Shown here: piece by piece, positions 8,837 to 17,277 of the stretch
How positions within the stretch are numbered: position 1 is the first letter of the stretch
Layout of the letters: the number at the start of each line of letters is the position of its first letter
Assembly (NCBI RefSeq): GCF_002284565.1
Contig: NZ_NPKI01000033.1
Location: 1 to 64,000 of the forward strand
Direction of reading: 5' to 3'
DNA from: Mesorhizobium mediterraneum
GTDB lineage: Bacteria; Pseudomonadota; Alphaproteobacteria; Rhizobiales; Rhizobiaceae
Length of the DNA: 64,000 bases
The notes under the pieces: model-generated
The model's database searches: none
What the model was told of the DNA's origin: nothing
Seen by the model: only the letters and a program-made list of their open reading frames with translations
Translations under genes and position numbers: made by a program

Positions 8837-9681
8837 CGCAGCACCGGATCGAAGCGTGCCTTCAGGCCTTCGCCGAACTGGCTGAACGACAGCACCGTCA
8901 GGATCAGCGTGACCAGCGGGAACACCAGCACCCACCACGCCTGATGGATCGACAGGCGGCCCTCGGCGATGATGCCGCCCCAGGTCGGGTCGTCGGTCGA
9001 GATCGACAGATTGACGAAGGACAGGATCGCCTCGACGATGACGGCGATGCCCATTTCCAGTGACAGGAGCGCGACGATCGACGGCACCACATTGGGCAGC
9101 ACTTCGCGCAGCATGATGCCGATGCGGCCGTAGCCGGCGATGCGGGCGTTCTCGACATAATCCATGCGCGCCTGGCCCATGGTCTCGGCGCGGATCACCC
9201 GGCAGAAGCGCGTCCAGTCGATGACCGCGATGGCGATGATGACCGAGCTCAGGCCGGTGCCGAGCACGGCGACCAGCAGGATGGCGAACAGCACCGGCGG
9301 AAACGCCATCCAGACGTCGACGATGCGCGAGATGATGCGGTCGGCCCAGCCGCCGAAATAGCCGGCGACAAGCCCGAGCGTCGAGCCGACCAGACAGGCG
9401 GCCAAGGCTGCCGCGAAGGCGACGATGAAGGCGATGCGGGCGCCGAAGATCAGCCGCGACAGGAGATCGCGGCCGAGGCTGTCGGTGCCGAGCCAGAAGC
9501 CGGGCTCCGCGCCGCTCATCCAGAACGGCGGCAGGCGCTCGAACATCAGGTCCTGCGCCAGCGGGTCCTGCGGCGCGACCAGCGGCGCGAAGATCGCCGC
9601 CAGCAGCGCGAGCAGCAGCCAGCCGCCGGCCAGCCACAGCCTTGCGCCCGAGCCATGTCTGGAGATGCGGCCGTCATCCAT
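8833..9681 (-). CDS. Dipeptide-type ABC transporter permease (DppC type)
   Basis: A 282-residue inner-membrane permease with about six hydrophobic segments; the first is residues 15-35 (LWLAGGWLLLALLAAIFAPL). It has the DppC-family N-terminal element LGTDSLGRDLLSRLIFGAR and the cytoplasmic EAA loop near ENARIAGYGRIGIMLREVLP, which contacts the ATPase. It overlaps the upstream permease gene by 8 bases and the downstream ATPase gene by 4 (ATGA), so the importer subunits are translationally coupled. Confidence 0.92.
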   Translation of the reverse strand: MDDGRISRHGSGARLWLAGGWLLLALLAAIFAPLVAPQDPLAQDLMFERLPPFWMSGAEPGFWLGTDSLGRDLLSRLIFGARIAFIVAFAAALAACLVGSTLGLVAGYFGGWADRIISRIVDVWMAFPPVLFAILLVAVLGTGLSSVIIAIAVIDWTRFCRVIRAETMGQARMDYVENARIAGYGRIGIMLREVLPNVVPSIVALLSLEMGIAVIVEAILSFVNLSISTDDPTWGGIIAEGRLSIHQAWWVLVFPLVTLILTVLSFSQFGEGLKARFDPVLR

Positions 9682-10681
9682 GGCGCAGCCTCGGATTGAG
9701 CAGTGCGTACATCATGTCGACAGTGAGGTTGATCAGCACGAACAGCAGGGCGAAGACCAGCACGATGCCTTGGATCAGTGGCAGGTCGCGGTTGATTACG
9801 GCGTCGATCGCCATATTACCGAGACCCTCATAGGAAAACAGCCGTTCGACGATGACCGTGCCGCCGATCAGAAAAGTGAACTGCACGCCGACCAGGGTGA
9901 GCGTCGGCAGCGCGGCGTTCTTCAGCGCCTCGCGCAGGATGACCTGCGTTTCGGAAAAACCCTTGACGCGCGCCAGCACGACGTAGTCGAGATCGAGCAC
10001 TTCCTTCAGCGACTGTTTCAATAGCTGCGAGATGATCGCGGCCAGCGGCAACGCCAGGGCCACGGCCGGCATCAGCATGTGCCCGAGCAGGTCCTTGGTC
10101 AGGTCGAAGCGCAGCCGCGCAATGCTTTCGAACAGATAGAACTGGGTGACGAAGGGAAGGTCGAGCTGCGGCGAAACCCGGCCGGAAATGTCGAAGATAG
10201 GCACCAGCACCCCGAACAAAAGGATCAGCACCAGGCCCCACAAAAAATCGGGAATGGAAAGGGCTGCACCGCTGGCGATGTCGATGCCGGCCTCGACTGC
10301 GGTGCCGCGTTCCCGCGCGCCAAGGATCGCCGTCGTGCCGCCGATCGCCAGCGCCATCAAAAGAGCGACGATAGCGAGCTCCAGTGTCGCCGGCAGCCGG
10401 TTGAAGACCAGCCCCAGCACGTCTTGCCTAAGCGAGATCGAGGTGCCGAAATCGCCTCTGACAACGCCGGACAGCCAGATGAAGAACTGCTCGACGATGG
10501 TCTTGTCGAGCCCATAGAGCGCACGCAACCGGGCGATGTCGGTATCGGTGGCGCCGGGCGGCAGCATCATCGCGATCGGGTCGCCGGGCGCGACGCGAAT
10601 GACGACGAAAACCACGACGGCGACGCCGAACAGCGTGATCGCCATCGTCAGAAGACGGATCAGGAATCTTTGCAGCAGCAT
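9674..10681 (-). CDS. Dipeptide-type ABC transporter permease (DppB type)
   Basis: A 335-residue permease with about six transmembrane segments. The N-terminus FLIRLLTMAITLFGVAVVVF is followed by the conserved RVAPGDPI element of DppB proteins, and an EAA loop is seen around ARVKGFSETQVILREALKN. It lies 69 bases downstream of the binding protein gene and overlaps the second permease gene. Together these two permeases form the membrane channel. Substrate specificity lies in the binding protein and cannot be read here. Confidence 0.92.
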   Translation of the reverse strand: MLLQRFLIRLLTMAITLFGVAVVVFVVIRVAPGDPIAMMLPPGATDTDIARLRALYGLDKTIVEQFFIWLSGVVRGDFGTSISLRQDVLGLVFNRLPATLELAIVALLMALAIGGTTAILGARERGTAVEAGIDIASGAALSIPDFLWGLVLILLFGVLVPIFDISGRVSPQLDLPFVTQFYLFESIARLRFDLTKDLLGHMLMPAVALALPLAAIISQLLKQSLKEVLDLDYVVLARVKGFSETQVILREALKNAALPTLTLVGVQFTFLIGGTVIVERLFSYEGLGNMAIDAVINRDLPLIQGIVLVFALLFVLINLTVDMMYALLNPRLRHG

Positions 10682-10750
10682 GGTCGCCCGTATGCCTGCG
10701 GAAAGGGCGCGCCATCGACGGCGATGGCGCGCTTGGACGCTATGCCGATC

Positions 10751-12277
10751 TCACGCCGGGGTCATCAGCGCCGGCAGCAGCGCGCCGGATATATGCTGCA
10801 CGACATTGACGCCCTTGGCATGCACGATCGGCTGCGCATACTGGATCAGCGGCAGCACATAGGCCTGCTCGGCGATGTACTTGTCGACAGCCTTCCAGCC
10901 GCCGATGCGCTTGGCCTCGTCTTTCTCTCCCCATAGCGGGTTGATCATGTCGATCAGATCCTGGCTGTCCCACACCGAATGCGGGCTCGGGCCATAGGTG
11001 GCAAAGCCGGTCGACGTCGTCGGATCGCCGATCGCGTTGCCCCAATTGTAGAAGGCCGCCGGCGTCAGCTTGTCGGCGGCGCGCAGCTCGTAGTGCTTGG
11101 CGATCTCGTAGACCTCGATCGTCGCCTCGATGCCGACCTTGCGCCACATGCCGACGATCGCCTGGATCATCTCGTAGTCCTTGGGCTTGAAGCCCTTGGT
11201 CGTCTGTATCGTGAACTTGACCGGCTTTTCCGGCGAATAGCCGGAGGCGGCCAGCAATTCCTTGGCTTTTTCCGGATTGTGCTCGACCTTGATCGACGCA
11301 TCGTAGGCGGCGTATTCCGGTGTTTCCAGCGTGTCGATCGGCTGGCCGTAGCCGCGCAGCAGGCGGTCAACCAGCAGCTTCTTGTCGACCGCCATGACGG
11401 CGGCCTGGCGGACGTTCTTGTCCAGCATCACGTCGATGTCGTTGAAGAAGATCATGCCGATGTCGGAAACATTCTTGCACGAGCCGGCAAGCCCGTCCTT
11501 GGCGATCAGGCGGTCATATTCCTCATAGGGGATTTCGAGCGTCACCTGCGAGGAACCGGACTCGATTTCGGCAACGCGGCTCGCCGCATCGGTGACGAAC
11601 TTGATCGTCACATTCTCAAAGGCCGGCTTGCCGCCCCAATAGTTCGGATTGGCCTTCAGCCGCAGGAAGGCGTTGCGCTCGAATTTGTCGACCATGTACG
11701 GGCCGGTGCCGATCGGAGCCTTCTCGAAGCCTTCGGCGCCGACCTTCTCGTAATAGGCCTTCGGCATGATGTAGCCGGTCAGGAACGACATCCATTTGAA
11801 ATACACCGGGTCGAACTGCACGACGTCTCCGGTGATCTTGTTGCCGTCGATCTTGAAGTTGTTGACGTTCTTCCAGACGAATTGGATCGGGTTGCCGGTC
11901 TTCTCGTTGCCCGCCCGTTGCAGCGACCAGACCACGTCCTCGGCCGTGAACGGCGAGCCGTCATGCCAGGTGACGCCGTCGCGCACCGTCATCATGATCT
12001 TGGTGCGGTCGTCGTTCCAGCCCCATTCGGTAAGCAGGCCCGGCGCGAAGGACAGGTCCGGCTTCTGCGGAATGAACTGGTCGAACACCGACTGGTAGAG
12101 GCCCTGGATCGTCGGGTTGACCGCCGAAGGCCCGGTGGTCGGGTCCCAGGACGGCAGGTTGACATTGTAGGCGATGGTCAGTTCACCGGCTGCGTTTGCT
12201 ATCTGCGGCAGGCCGATGACGGTGGCGCCAAGTGCTGCTGCGCCATATCCGAGCAATTCTCGTCTGTTGATTGTCAT
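10751..12277 (-). CDS. ABC transporter substrate-binding protein, family 5 (peptide type)
   Basis: A 508-residue periplasmic binding protein of the DppA/OppA family. The N-terminus NRRELLGYGAAALGATVIG resembles a twin-arginine signal, ending near IANAA. The start at 12277 has AGGGG about 8 bases upstream; the longer frame to 12346 is rejected. Family 5 features include VRDGVTWHDGSPFTAEDVVW and the C-terminal helix region. It is the first gene of the importer and follows the FAD oxidoreductase gene on the same strand. Family 5 proteins bind peptides, opines and also other compounds; an amide-linked indole or aminobenzoyl conjugate would fit the neighbouring pathway, but that is speculation. 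Confidence 0.92.
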   Translation of the reverse strand: MTINRRELLGYGAAALGATVIGLPQIANAAGELTIAYNVNLPSWDPTTGPSAVNPTIQGLYQSVFDQFIPQKPDLSFAPGLLTEWGWNDDRTKIMMTVRDGVTWHDGSPFTAEDVVWSLQRAGNEKTGNPIQFVWKNVNNFKIDGNKITGDVVQFDPVYFKWMSFLTGYIMPKAYYEKVGAEGFEKAPIGTGPYMVDKFERNAFLRLKANPNYWGGKPAFENVTIKFVTDAASRVAEIESGSSQVTLEIPYEEYDRLIAKDGLAGSCKNVSDIGMIFFNDIDVMLDKNVRQAAVMAVDKKLLVDRLLRGYGQPIDTLETPEYAAYDASIKVEHNPEKAKELLAASGYSPEKPVKFTIQTTKGFKPKDYEMIQAIVGMWRKVGIEATIEVYEIAKHYELRAADKLTPAAFYNWGNAIGDPTTSTGFATYGPSPHSVWDSQDLIDMINPLWGEKDEAKRIGGWKAVDKYIAEQAYVLPLIQYAQPIVHAKGVNVVQHISGALLPALMTPA

Positions 12278-12386
12278 GGTCGTTCCCCTGTTGGTTTTCT
12301 GTGCGCGTCGTCGTTGTCGTTCAGTGGGTTCAGGCTCCTTGGGCAACCGCGCATTGCCTCTCCTTCACCCGCAAGTGTTTTGGATT

Positions 12387-13961
12387 CTACCTCCCGCCAA
12401 GCTGTTGAGCGAGCATATAGCCCGAGGCTGCACCGGTGCCGGCCCCCGGCCATGTCGCAGCCCCTGTGAGATGCAAATTCCCGACCGGCGTGTTCCACCC
12501 GGCATAACCGCGCGCCGGGCGAAACAGGAAATTCTGCGCCAGATGGTGGCTGCCGCAGATCTGGTCGCCGCCGACGAGGTTGGGGTTCTCGCGTTCGAGG
12601 TCGAGCGGCGAGAAAACGGCGCGGCCGCGGATCTTCCGGCGAAGGCCGGGCGCATAGATCTCGATGATGTCGAGAACGCGCTCGGCATAGCGCTCCTTGA
12701 CGTTGTCCCAGTGGGCCGGCGCGATTTTGCCCGCCGCATCGCCTGACATTTCGGCGGGCAGCATGCGCACCTGCACCCACAGCACATGCTTGCCTTCCGG
12801 CGCCCGCGACGGATCGACCGCAGTCGGCTGGCCGACGACCAGAACCGGCTCGTCCGGCAGCATGCCGGACATTGCCTGCTGATAGGTGCGCGACATGGCG
12901 TCGAGCGAGGGCGACAGATGCACATACGCGAACTGCCGAAGCTCGGCGCCGGCGCGCCAGTCCGGCAGATCGTCTAGCGCCAGATGGATCATCATCGTGC
13001 CCGGCGCATGACGGAATTTTTTCATCGCCGCGTCGAAACTGGCGTCGCCGGAACCATCAGGCAGCAGTCTGCCGGGCAACGCCCCTGGTGCAACCCCGGC
13101 GACGACCGCCTTGGTGGCAGTGTGGGTCTCGCCGGAGGCAAGCCGCACGCCGGTCGCCTTGCCGGCGGAAACCGTGATTTCGGCCACCTCAGCCCCGGTG
13201 ACAATCTGGCCGCCGGCAGCGGTGACCATGCCCGACAGGGCGCGGATGATGGTGTCGGCGCCGCCCTTGCCGAGCACCATGCCGAAGCACTGGCTGGCCA
13301 TCGATTCCAGATATGGGAACACCGCGCCGCCGGCGATGTCGGGGGCGAAGTCGAGATGCATGCCCCAGGCGGCGAGCGTCGCTCTGACATGCGGGGTCTC
13401 GAAATTCTCCTCGAGCCACGCGCGCGGCGACGACAGCAGCAGGCGACCGGTGTCGAGCGTGCCGGCAAAGCCCTTCCTGCGCCACAGGTTCCATGCAGTG
13501 CCGGCCAGCGCCCGCCCGCTCATCGGCGCTCCTAGCAGCCGGAACAGATGCTCGGCCTCCGCCGGGAAGGCGTCAACCAGCCGGCGCCAGGTGGCGGCGT
13601 CGGCTTGCGAAAATCCGGCGAGGCGCGACGCGGTCTTCTCCAGGTCGTGGCTGACACCGAACCAGCGTCCGTCGGGAAAGGCGCTGGCAAAGCAGTCGGC
13701 GACCGGCGCAAATTCCAGCCCGTGTTTTTTCAATTCATTTGCATATTTCTTGTGAAAGGCCGAGCCGGCGAACAGGCTCAGATTCATCGCGCCGAAATCG
13801 TGCCGGAAGCCGGGAAGCGTGAATTCGCGGGTCTGGACGGCGCCGCCGATTGTTGCGCTGCGCTCGAAAATCGCGGTTTTCCAACCTTTCAACGCCAGAT
13901 GCGCGGCGCATGCCAGACTGTTGTGGCCCGCCCCGACGAAAATGGCGTCAAACTCGCTCAC
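12387..13961 (-). CDS. Phytoene-desaturase-like NAD(P)/FAD-dependent oxidoreductase, copy 1
   Basis: A 524-residue flavoprotein of the phytoene dehydrogenase-related group (COG1233/PYROXD2-like). The N-terminal dinucleotide motif is VGAGHNSLACAAHLALKG ending in the acidic residue of IFERS. The C-terminal flavin motif reads GAATWPGAGTGAASGYMLA. It starts with GTG at 13961, preceded by GGGTGGGG, and is the first gene of the minus arm, divergent from the isatin-hydrolase-like gene. It is clearly a paralogue of the protein encoded at 15183-16754, with equal length and shared central blocks. Such enzymes oxidise C-N or C-C bonds of diverse substrates. Here it could supply an oxidation step such as dioxindole to isatin, but nothing in the sequence proves this. 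Confidence 0.88.
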   Translation of the reverse strand: MSEFDAIFVGAGHNSLACAAHLALKGWKTAIFERSATIGGAVQTREFTLPGFRHDFGAMNLSLFAGSAFHKKYANELKKHGLEFAPVADCFASAFPDGRWFGVSHDLEKTASRLAGFSQADAATWRRLVDAFPAEAEHLFRLLGAPMSGRALAGTAWNLWRRKGFAGTLDTGRLLLSSPRAWLEENFETPHVRATLAAWGMHLDFAPDIAGGAVFPYLESMASQCFGMVLGKGGADTIIRALSGMVTAAGGQIVTGAEVAEITVSAGKATGVRLASGETHTATKAVVAGVAPGALPGRLLPDGSGDASFDAAMKKFRHAPGTMMIHLALDDLPDWRAGAELRQFAYVHLSPSLDAMSRTYQQAMSGMLPDEPVLVVGQPTAVDPSRAPEGKHVLWVQVRMLPAEMSGDAAGKIAPAHWDNVKERYAERVLDIIEIYAPGLRRKIRGRAVFSPLDLERENPNLVGGDQICGSHHLAQNFLFRPARGYAGWNTPVGNLHLTGAATWPGAGTGAASGYMLAQQLGGR

Positions 13962-14083
13962 ACCCCACCCAACCCATTTCCTTTATGCTTAAAGATAATT
14001 GCAGATGCATATGTTTTCGTCTAGTAGGATATTAAGGGCCGCAACGAGCCTTCAGAGCCATCCAAGAAGAGGGAACAGAGACC
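13962..14083. promoter_or_regulatory. Divergent promoter region of the catabolic locus
   Basis: This is an AT-rich 122-base gap between two divergent start codons. On the minus strand TAGACG and AATTAT are 17 bases apart and about 35-60 bases before the GTG start of the oxidoreductase gene, a weak promoter candidate. The stretch 13994-14020 holds GATGCATATG, a partial palindrome that could be an operator. On the plus strand TTGCAG with TAGTAG 17 bases later is weaker. The second MarR regulator, encoded on the plus arm, is a plausible ligand. Confidence 0.4.
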
Positions 14084-14875
14084 ATGGACACGCAAAAACT
14101 CCTCGGCGAGGTCGCCGGCCAGCTTCTTTCAGGCGCCATCCAGGTGGTCGACTTGACGGCCCCGCTTGGGCCGAACACGCCGCTGATCAAGCTGCCGCCG
14201 GAACTCGCCGTCGATACGCCGAAGGTCGAGATCCACGCCATCTCCGCCTATGACAAGAACGGACCATGGTGGGCGTGGAACTGGCTCAAGCTCGGCGAAC
14301 ATTCGGGCACGCATTTCGACGCGCCGCAGCACTGGATCACCGGCAAGGATTATCCGGACGGCGCCACCGACACCATTCCGGCGCAGAACTTCGTCGGGCC
14401 GGTCAATGTCATAGACTGCTCGAAGCAAGCCGCTGCCGATCACGATTTCCTGCTCACCGTCGACCACATCAAGGCCTGGGAAGCCGAGCACGGCACGATC
14501 AATGCCGGCGAATGGGTGGTGATGCGCACCGACTGGTACAAGCGCAACGGCTCGGAAGCCGAATTCCTCAACGCCGACGAGACCGGACCGCACACGCCCG
14601 GACCGACGGCCGAGGCCATCCAGTTTCTGATCAGCAAGGACATCAAGGGCTGGGGCAGCGAGACGATCGGCACGGATGCTGGCAAAGCAGGGGGAATGGA
14701 GCCGCCATTCCCGGCGCACAGCCTGATGCACAAGGCCAACCGCTACGGCCTCGCCAGCCTCTGCAACCTCGACCGGCTGCCGCCGAAAGGCGCGATCCTG
14801 ATCGCGGCACCGCTCAAGATCGAGCACGGCACCGGCAGCCCGATCCGCGCGCTGGCGCTGGTGCCAAGGCATTAG
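14084..14875 (+). CDS. Cyclase-family metal hydrolase, probable isatin hydrolase
   Basis: A 263-residue member of the cyclase/kynurenine formamidase family (PF04199). The metal-binding motif HSGTHFDAPQHW lies at about residues 71-82, and the second metal region GTDAGKAGGMEPPFPAH at about 200-216. As I recall the structurally characterised isatin hydrolase of Labrenzia aggregata, it shares the same order of blocks (LGPNTP, the HSGTHFDAP motif, ITGKDY, VMRTDW, NADETGPH, PIRALALVP) and nearly the same length, so this is closer to isatin hydrolase than to kynurenine formamidase. The reaction would be isatin plus water to isatinate, with Mn2+ as usual cofactor. AGAGGGAAC lies about 10 bases before the ATG. 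It heads the plus arm, with an Ior-type 2-oxoacid oxidoreductase downstream. Confidence 0.8.
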   Translation: MDTQKLLGEVAGQLLSGAIQVVDLTAPLGPNTPLIKLPPELAVDTPKVEIHAISAYDKNGPWWAWNWLKLGEHSGTHFDAPQHWITGKDYPDGATDTIPAQNFVGPVNVIDCSKQAAADHDFLLTVDHIKAWEAEHGTINAGEWVVMRTDWYKRNGSEAEFLNADETGPHTPGPTAEAIQFLISKDIKGWGSETIGTDAGKAGGMEPPFPAHSLMHKANRYGLASLCNLDRLPPKGAILIAAPLKIEHGTGSPIRALALVPRH

Positions 14876-14961
14876 GACGAGGTGGCGGTCTTCGGGAGAA
14901 GATCATGGTCGCAGGTAACGCTGTAGTGACGATTTGGGAGCGGCAGCCTTGTAACGCTGCG

Positions 14962-15137
14962 GCTCTACGGCGCCCCCCTCTGTCCTGCCGGACATCTCCC
15001 CCTCCAGGGGGGAGATCGGCAGTTCCGACGCCCAGCTCATTCCTACAGCCTTGGAGATTTTCGAAGGCCGCAGTGACGGCCGATCTCCCCCCAAGAGGGG
15101 GAGATGTCCGGCAGGACAGAGGGGGGCGCCGTAGAGC
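14962..15137. repeat. Family A intergenic element, copy 2
   Basis: This copy has the longest arms: GCTCTACGGCGCC at the left end is matched by GGCGCCGTAGAGC at the right. The inner arm sequences (GTCCTGCCGGACATCTCCCC and reverse complement) are the same as in the other copies. It fills most of the 307-base gap between the isatin-hydrolase-like gene and the second FAD oxidoreductase gene; nothing else is seen in that gap. Confidence 0.9.
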
Positions 15138-15182
15138 GCCAATCTCCCCAATTGAACTCCTGCCGGCGGGGAGCAATCGTCG

Positions 15183-16754
15183 ATGAACGCGCCCGATCAC
15201 ATCATCGTCGGCAGCGGCATCAACGCGCTGGTCTGCGCGGCGATGCTTGGCGGCAAGGGGGCGAAAGTGCTGGTGCTCGAGCGCAACGACCGCATCGGCG
15301 GTTGCATGCGCACCGAGGAGATCACCGCGCCTGGTTTCATCCATGACGTGATGGCGACGACCTTCGTCCTGTTCATCACCTCGCCGGCCTATGCGGCGCT
15401 GGGCAAGGATCTGGCGCGGCACGGCCTGGAATTCTGCAACACCGGCACGCCGACCGGCGTGCTGCGCCCGGACGGCAGCCATGCCATCCTGCGCACCGAC
15501 CGCCCCGCCAATGTCGCGGGGATGAATACGATGACGGCAGGTGACGGCGACCGGCACGGCAGCGATGTCGGTGAGATCGAGCGCAATGCCGGCCTGCTGT
15601 TCGGCCTGCTTGGCGGCAGCCTGTGGTCGTACCCCACGGCAAAGCTGCTGGCGGGCGAAGCCTGGCGCCGCGGCCCGCGTGAGCTTGCCGCCTTTCTTGG
15701 CGCAGCGCTGGTGCCGGCGCGCGGCTGGCTGGAGAGCACCTACCAATCCGAAACCACCCGCGCGCTGTGGGCGCCCTGGGTGCTGCATGCCGGTCTCGGG
15801 CCAGAAGACGCGTTTTCCGGCCAGATCGCCAGGGTAATCGCCTTCGCGCTCGAAGCGGCCGGGGCGCCGATCGTCAAGGGCGGCGCGAAGAACCTGCTGT
15901 CCGCGTTCGAAGCGCTGATCAAGGAGCGCGGCGGCGTGATCCGGACTGAAGGGGACGTCGCCTCGATCGTCCAGAGCGGAGGCCGAGCCACCGGCGTGCG
16001 GCTGGCTTCGGGCGAAACGGTCACCGCGAAGAAGAGCGTCATCTGTTCGGTCACGCCGACCCAGCTCTACGAGCGGCTGCTCGGCGACGCAGCGCCGAAA
16101 GCCGACGTCGAAGCGACGCAAAAATACCGCTACGGCAAGGGCAATTTCCAGATCCACTATGCCTTGGACAAACCACCCGCATGGCGCGGCGACGGCTTGG
16201 ACAAGGTCGCGCTGCTGCATCTGACCCCCGGGCTCGACGGTGTATCGAAAGCCTGCAACGAGGCCACGCGCGGCATGCTGCCGGAGGTTCCGACCATCTG
16301 CGTCGGCCAACCGCATGCGCTCGATCCTTCGCGCTGTCCGGACGGAAAGGCGATCCTGTGGCTGCAACTGCCCGAGGCCCCACGCCATATCAAGGGCGAT
16401 GCCGCCGGCAAGCTGCCGACGCCGGCCGACGGCCGCTGGACCGAGGCATTGCGCGAAGCCTACGCGGACCGTGCCGAAGCGATCCTCGCCAGCCATATCG
16501 CCGGGCTCAAGGACAGCGTCATTGCACGCCGCGCCTATTCGCCGGCCGATCTGGAAGCGATGAACATCAATCTGGTCGGCGGCGATCCCTATGGTGGCTC
16601 CTCGACCATCGACCAGTCGTTCCTGTGGCGGCCGTTCAAGACGAGCCGTAATCACGCCACCGGGATCAAGGGCCTCTACCATATCGGCGCCTCCACCCAT
16701 CCCGGCGCCGGGCTTGGCGGCGGCTCCGGCTTCCTGCTGGCGGGGAGGCTGTGA
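15183..16754 (+). CDS. Phytoene-desaturase-like NAD(P)/FAD-dependent oxidoreductase, copy 2
   Basis: A 523-residue flavoprotein of the phytoene dehydrogenase-related group. The N-terminal motif VGSGINALVCAAMLGGKGAK ends in VLERN, and the C-terminal motif is GASTHPGAGLGGGSGFLLA. It resembles the protein encoded at 12387-13961 over its whole length, including the PDG...ILWLQ and NLVGGD blocks, pointing to an old duplication. The start at 15183 follows a repeat element and has no strong Shine-Dalgarno site. Its stop codon overlaps the ATG of the MarR gene (TGATG). Lying between the isatin-hydrolase-like and Ior-type genes, it probably oxidises an indole-derived or related intermediate; the substrate is unknown. 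Confidence 0.88.
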   Translation: MNAPDHIIVGSGINALVCAAMLGGKGAKVLVLERNDRIGGCMRTEEITAPGFIHDVMATTFVLFITSPAYAALGKDLARHGLEFCNTGTPTGVLRPDGSHAILRTDRPANVAGMNTMTAGDGDRHGSDVGEIERNAGLLFGLLGGSLWSYPTAKLLAGEAWRRGPRELAAFLGAALVPARGWLESTYQSETTRALWAPWVLHAGLGPEDAFSGQIARVIAFALEAAGAPIVKGGAKNLLSAFEALIKERGGVIRTEGDVASIVQSGGRATGVRLASGETVTAKKSVICSVTPTQLYERLLGDAAPKADVEATQKYRYGKGNFQIHYALDKPPAWRGDGLDKVALLHLTPGLDGVSKACNEATRGMLPEVPTICVGQPHALDPSRCPDGKAILWLQLPEAPRHIKGDAAGKLPTPADGRWTEALREAYADRAEAILASHIAGLKDSVIARRAYSPADLEAMNINLVGGDPYGGSSTIDQSFLWRPFKTSRNHATGIKGLYHIGASTHPGAGLGGGSGFLLAGRL

Positions 16755-17233
16755 TGGAACAGAAGGTTGAAAAGCGCCAGCGCATCTCGACTTTGGGCCA
16801 GATCGGCCTGCAGCAATTCGCGCCCTATCTGATGAACCGCATCATGGGTCGCTACAACGCCACCTTGCGCGACGATTTCCGCAAGCAGGGCCTGACCATT
16901 CCGCAGGTCCGGACGCTGGCCGTGCTGTCGGTCGCCGACGGCGTCACCGTCAACGATCTCTCGGTCTATACGGTCATCGAGCAGTCGACGTTGAGCCGGA
17001 CACTCGACACGCTGGAAGGACAAGGGTTTGTGCGGCGGGAGCAGGGGGTAACCGACAGCCGCATCCGCCATGTGTTCCTGACCGACGAGGGTCGCGCCGA
17101 GTTCACCCGCGCCTGGCCGGCCATGCATGACGCGTTCGAGGCGATGTTCGACGACGTCGACGATGCCGAATATTCGGCGCTGATCGCGACGCTGCAGAAG
17201 ATGCTGAAGAACATTCGCAAGCACGACATTTGA
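16754..17233 (+). CDS. MarR-family transcriptional regulator, second copy
   Basis: A 159-residue winged-helix protein. The recognition helix region is VNDLSVYTVIEQSTLSRTLDTL and the wing GFVRREQGVTDSRIRHVFLT. ATG at 16754 shares its A with the stop of the upstream gene and has GGGGAGG 5 bases upstream; GTG at 16751 is the alternative. It lies 44 bases before the Ior-type large subunit gene. It probably controls the plus arm or the divergent promoter region. It is distinct in sequence from the MarR protein encoded at 2767-3237, so the two arms may answer to different effectors. Confidence 0.88.
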   Translation: MEQKVEKRQRISTLGQIGLQQFAPYLMNRIMGRYNATLRDDFRKQGLTIPQVRTLAVLSVADGVTVNDLSVYTVIEQSTLSRTLDTLEGQGFVRREQGVTDSRIRHVFLTDEGRAEFTRAWPAMHDAFEAMFDDVDDAEYSALIATLQKMLKNIRKHDI

Positions 17234-17277
17234 TCTTACGCGCTGCCGGATGCCGGCGGTAACGGAAGGAGCCAAAA

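Noticed and set aside
7955..9637. A fused permease-ATPase protein
   Set aside because: The open frame extends upstream, but that part is the permease gene in another frame. The ATGA overlap at 8833-8836 marks the real ATPase start.
14084..14875. Kynurenine formamidase as the identity of the cyclase-family protein
   Set aside because: The family is shared, but conserved blocks match isatin hydrolase better as remembered. No kynureninase or tryptophan dioxygenase gene lies nearby.
14814..16700. A long open frame antisense to the second FAD oxidoreductase gene
   Set aside because: It runs through the repeat element and opposes a well-supported gene. Its translation is Arg/Ala/Gly-rich without domain motifs, as expected in high-GC DNA.
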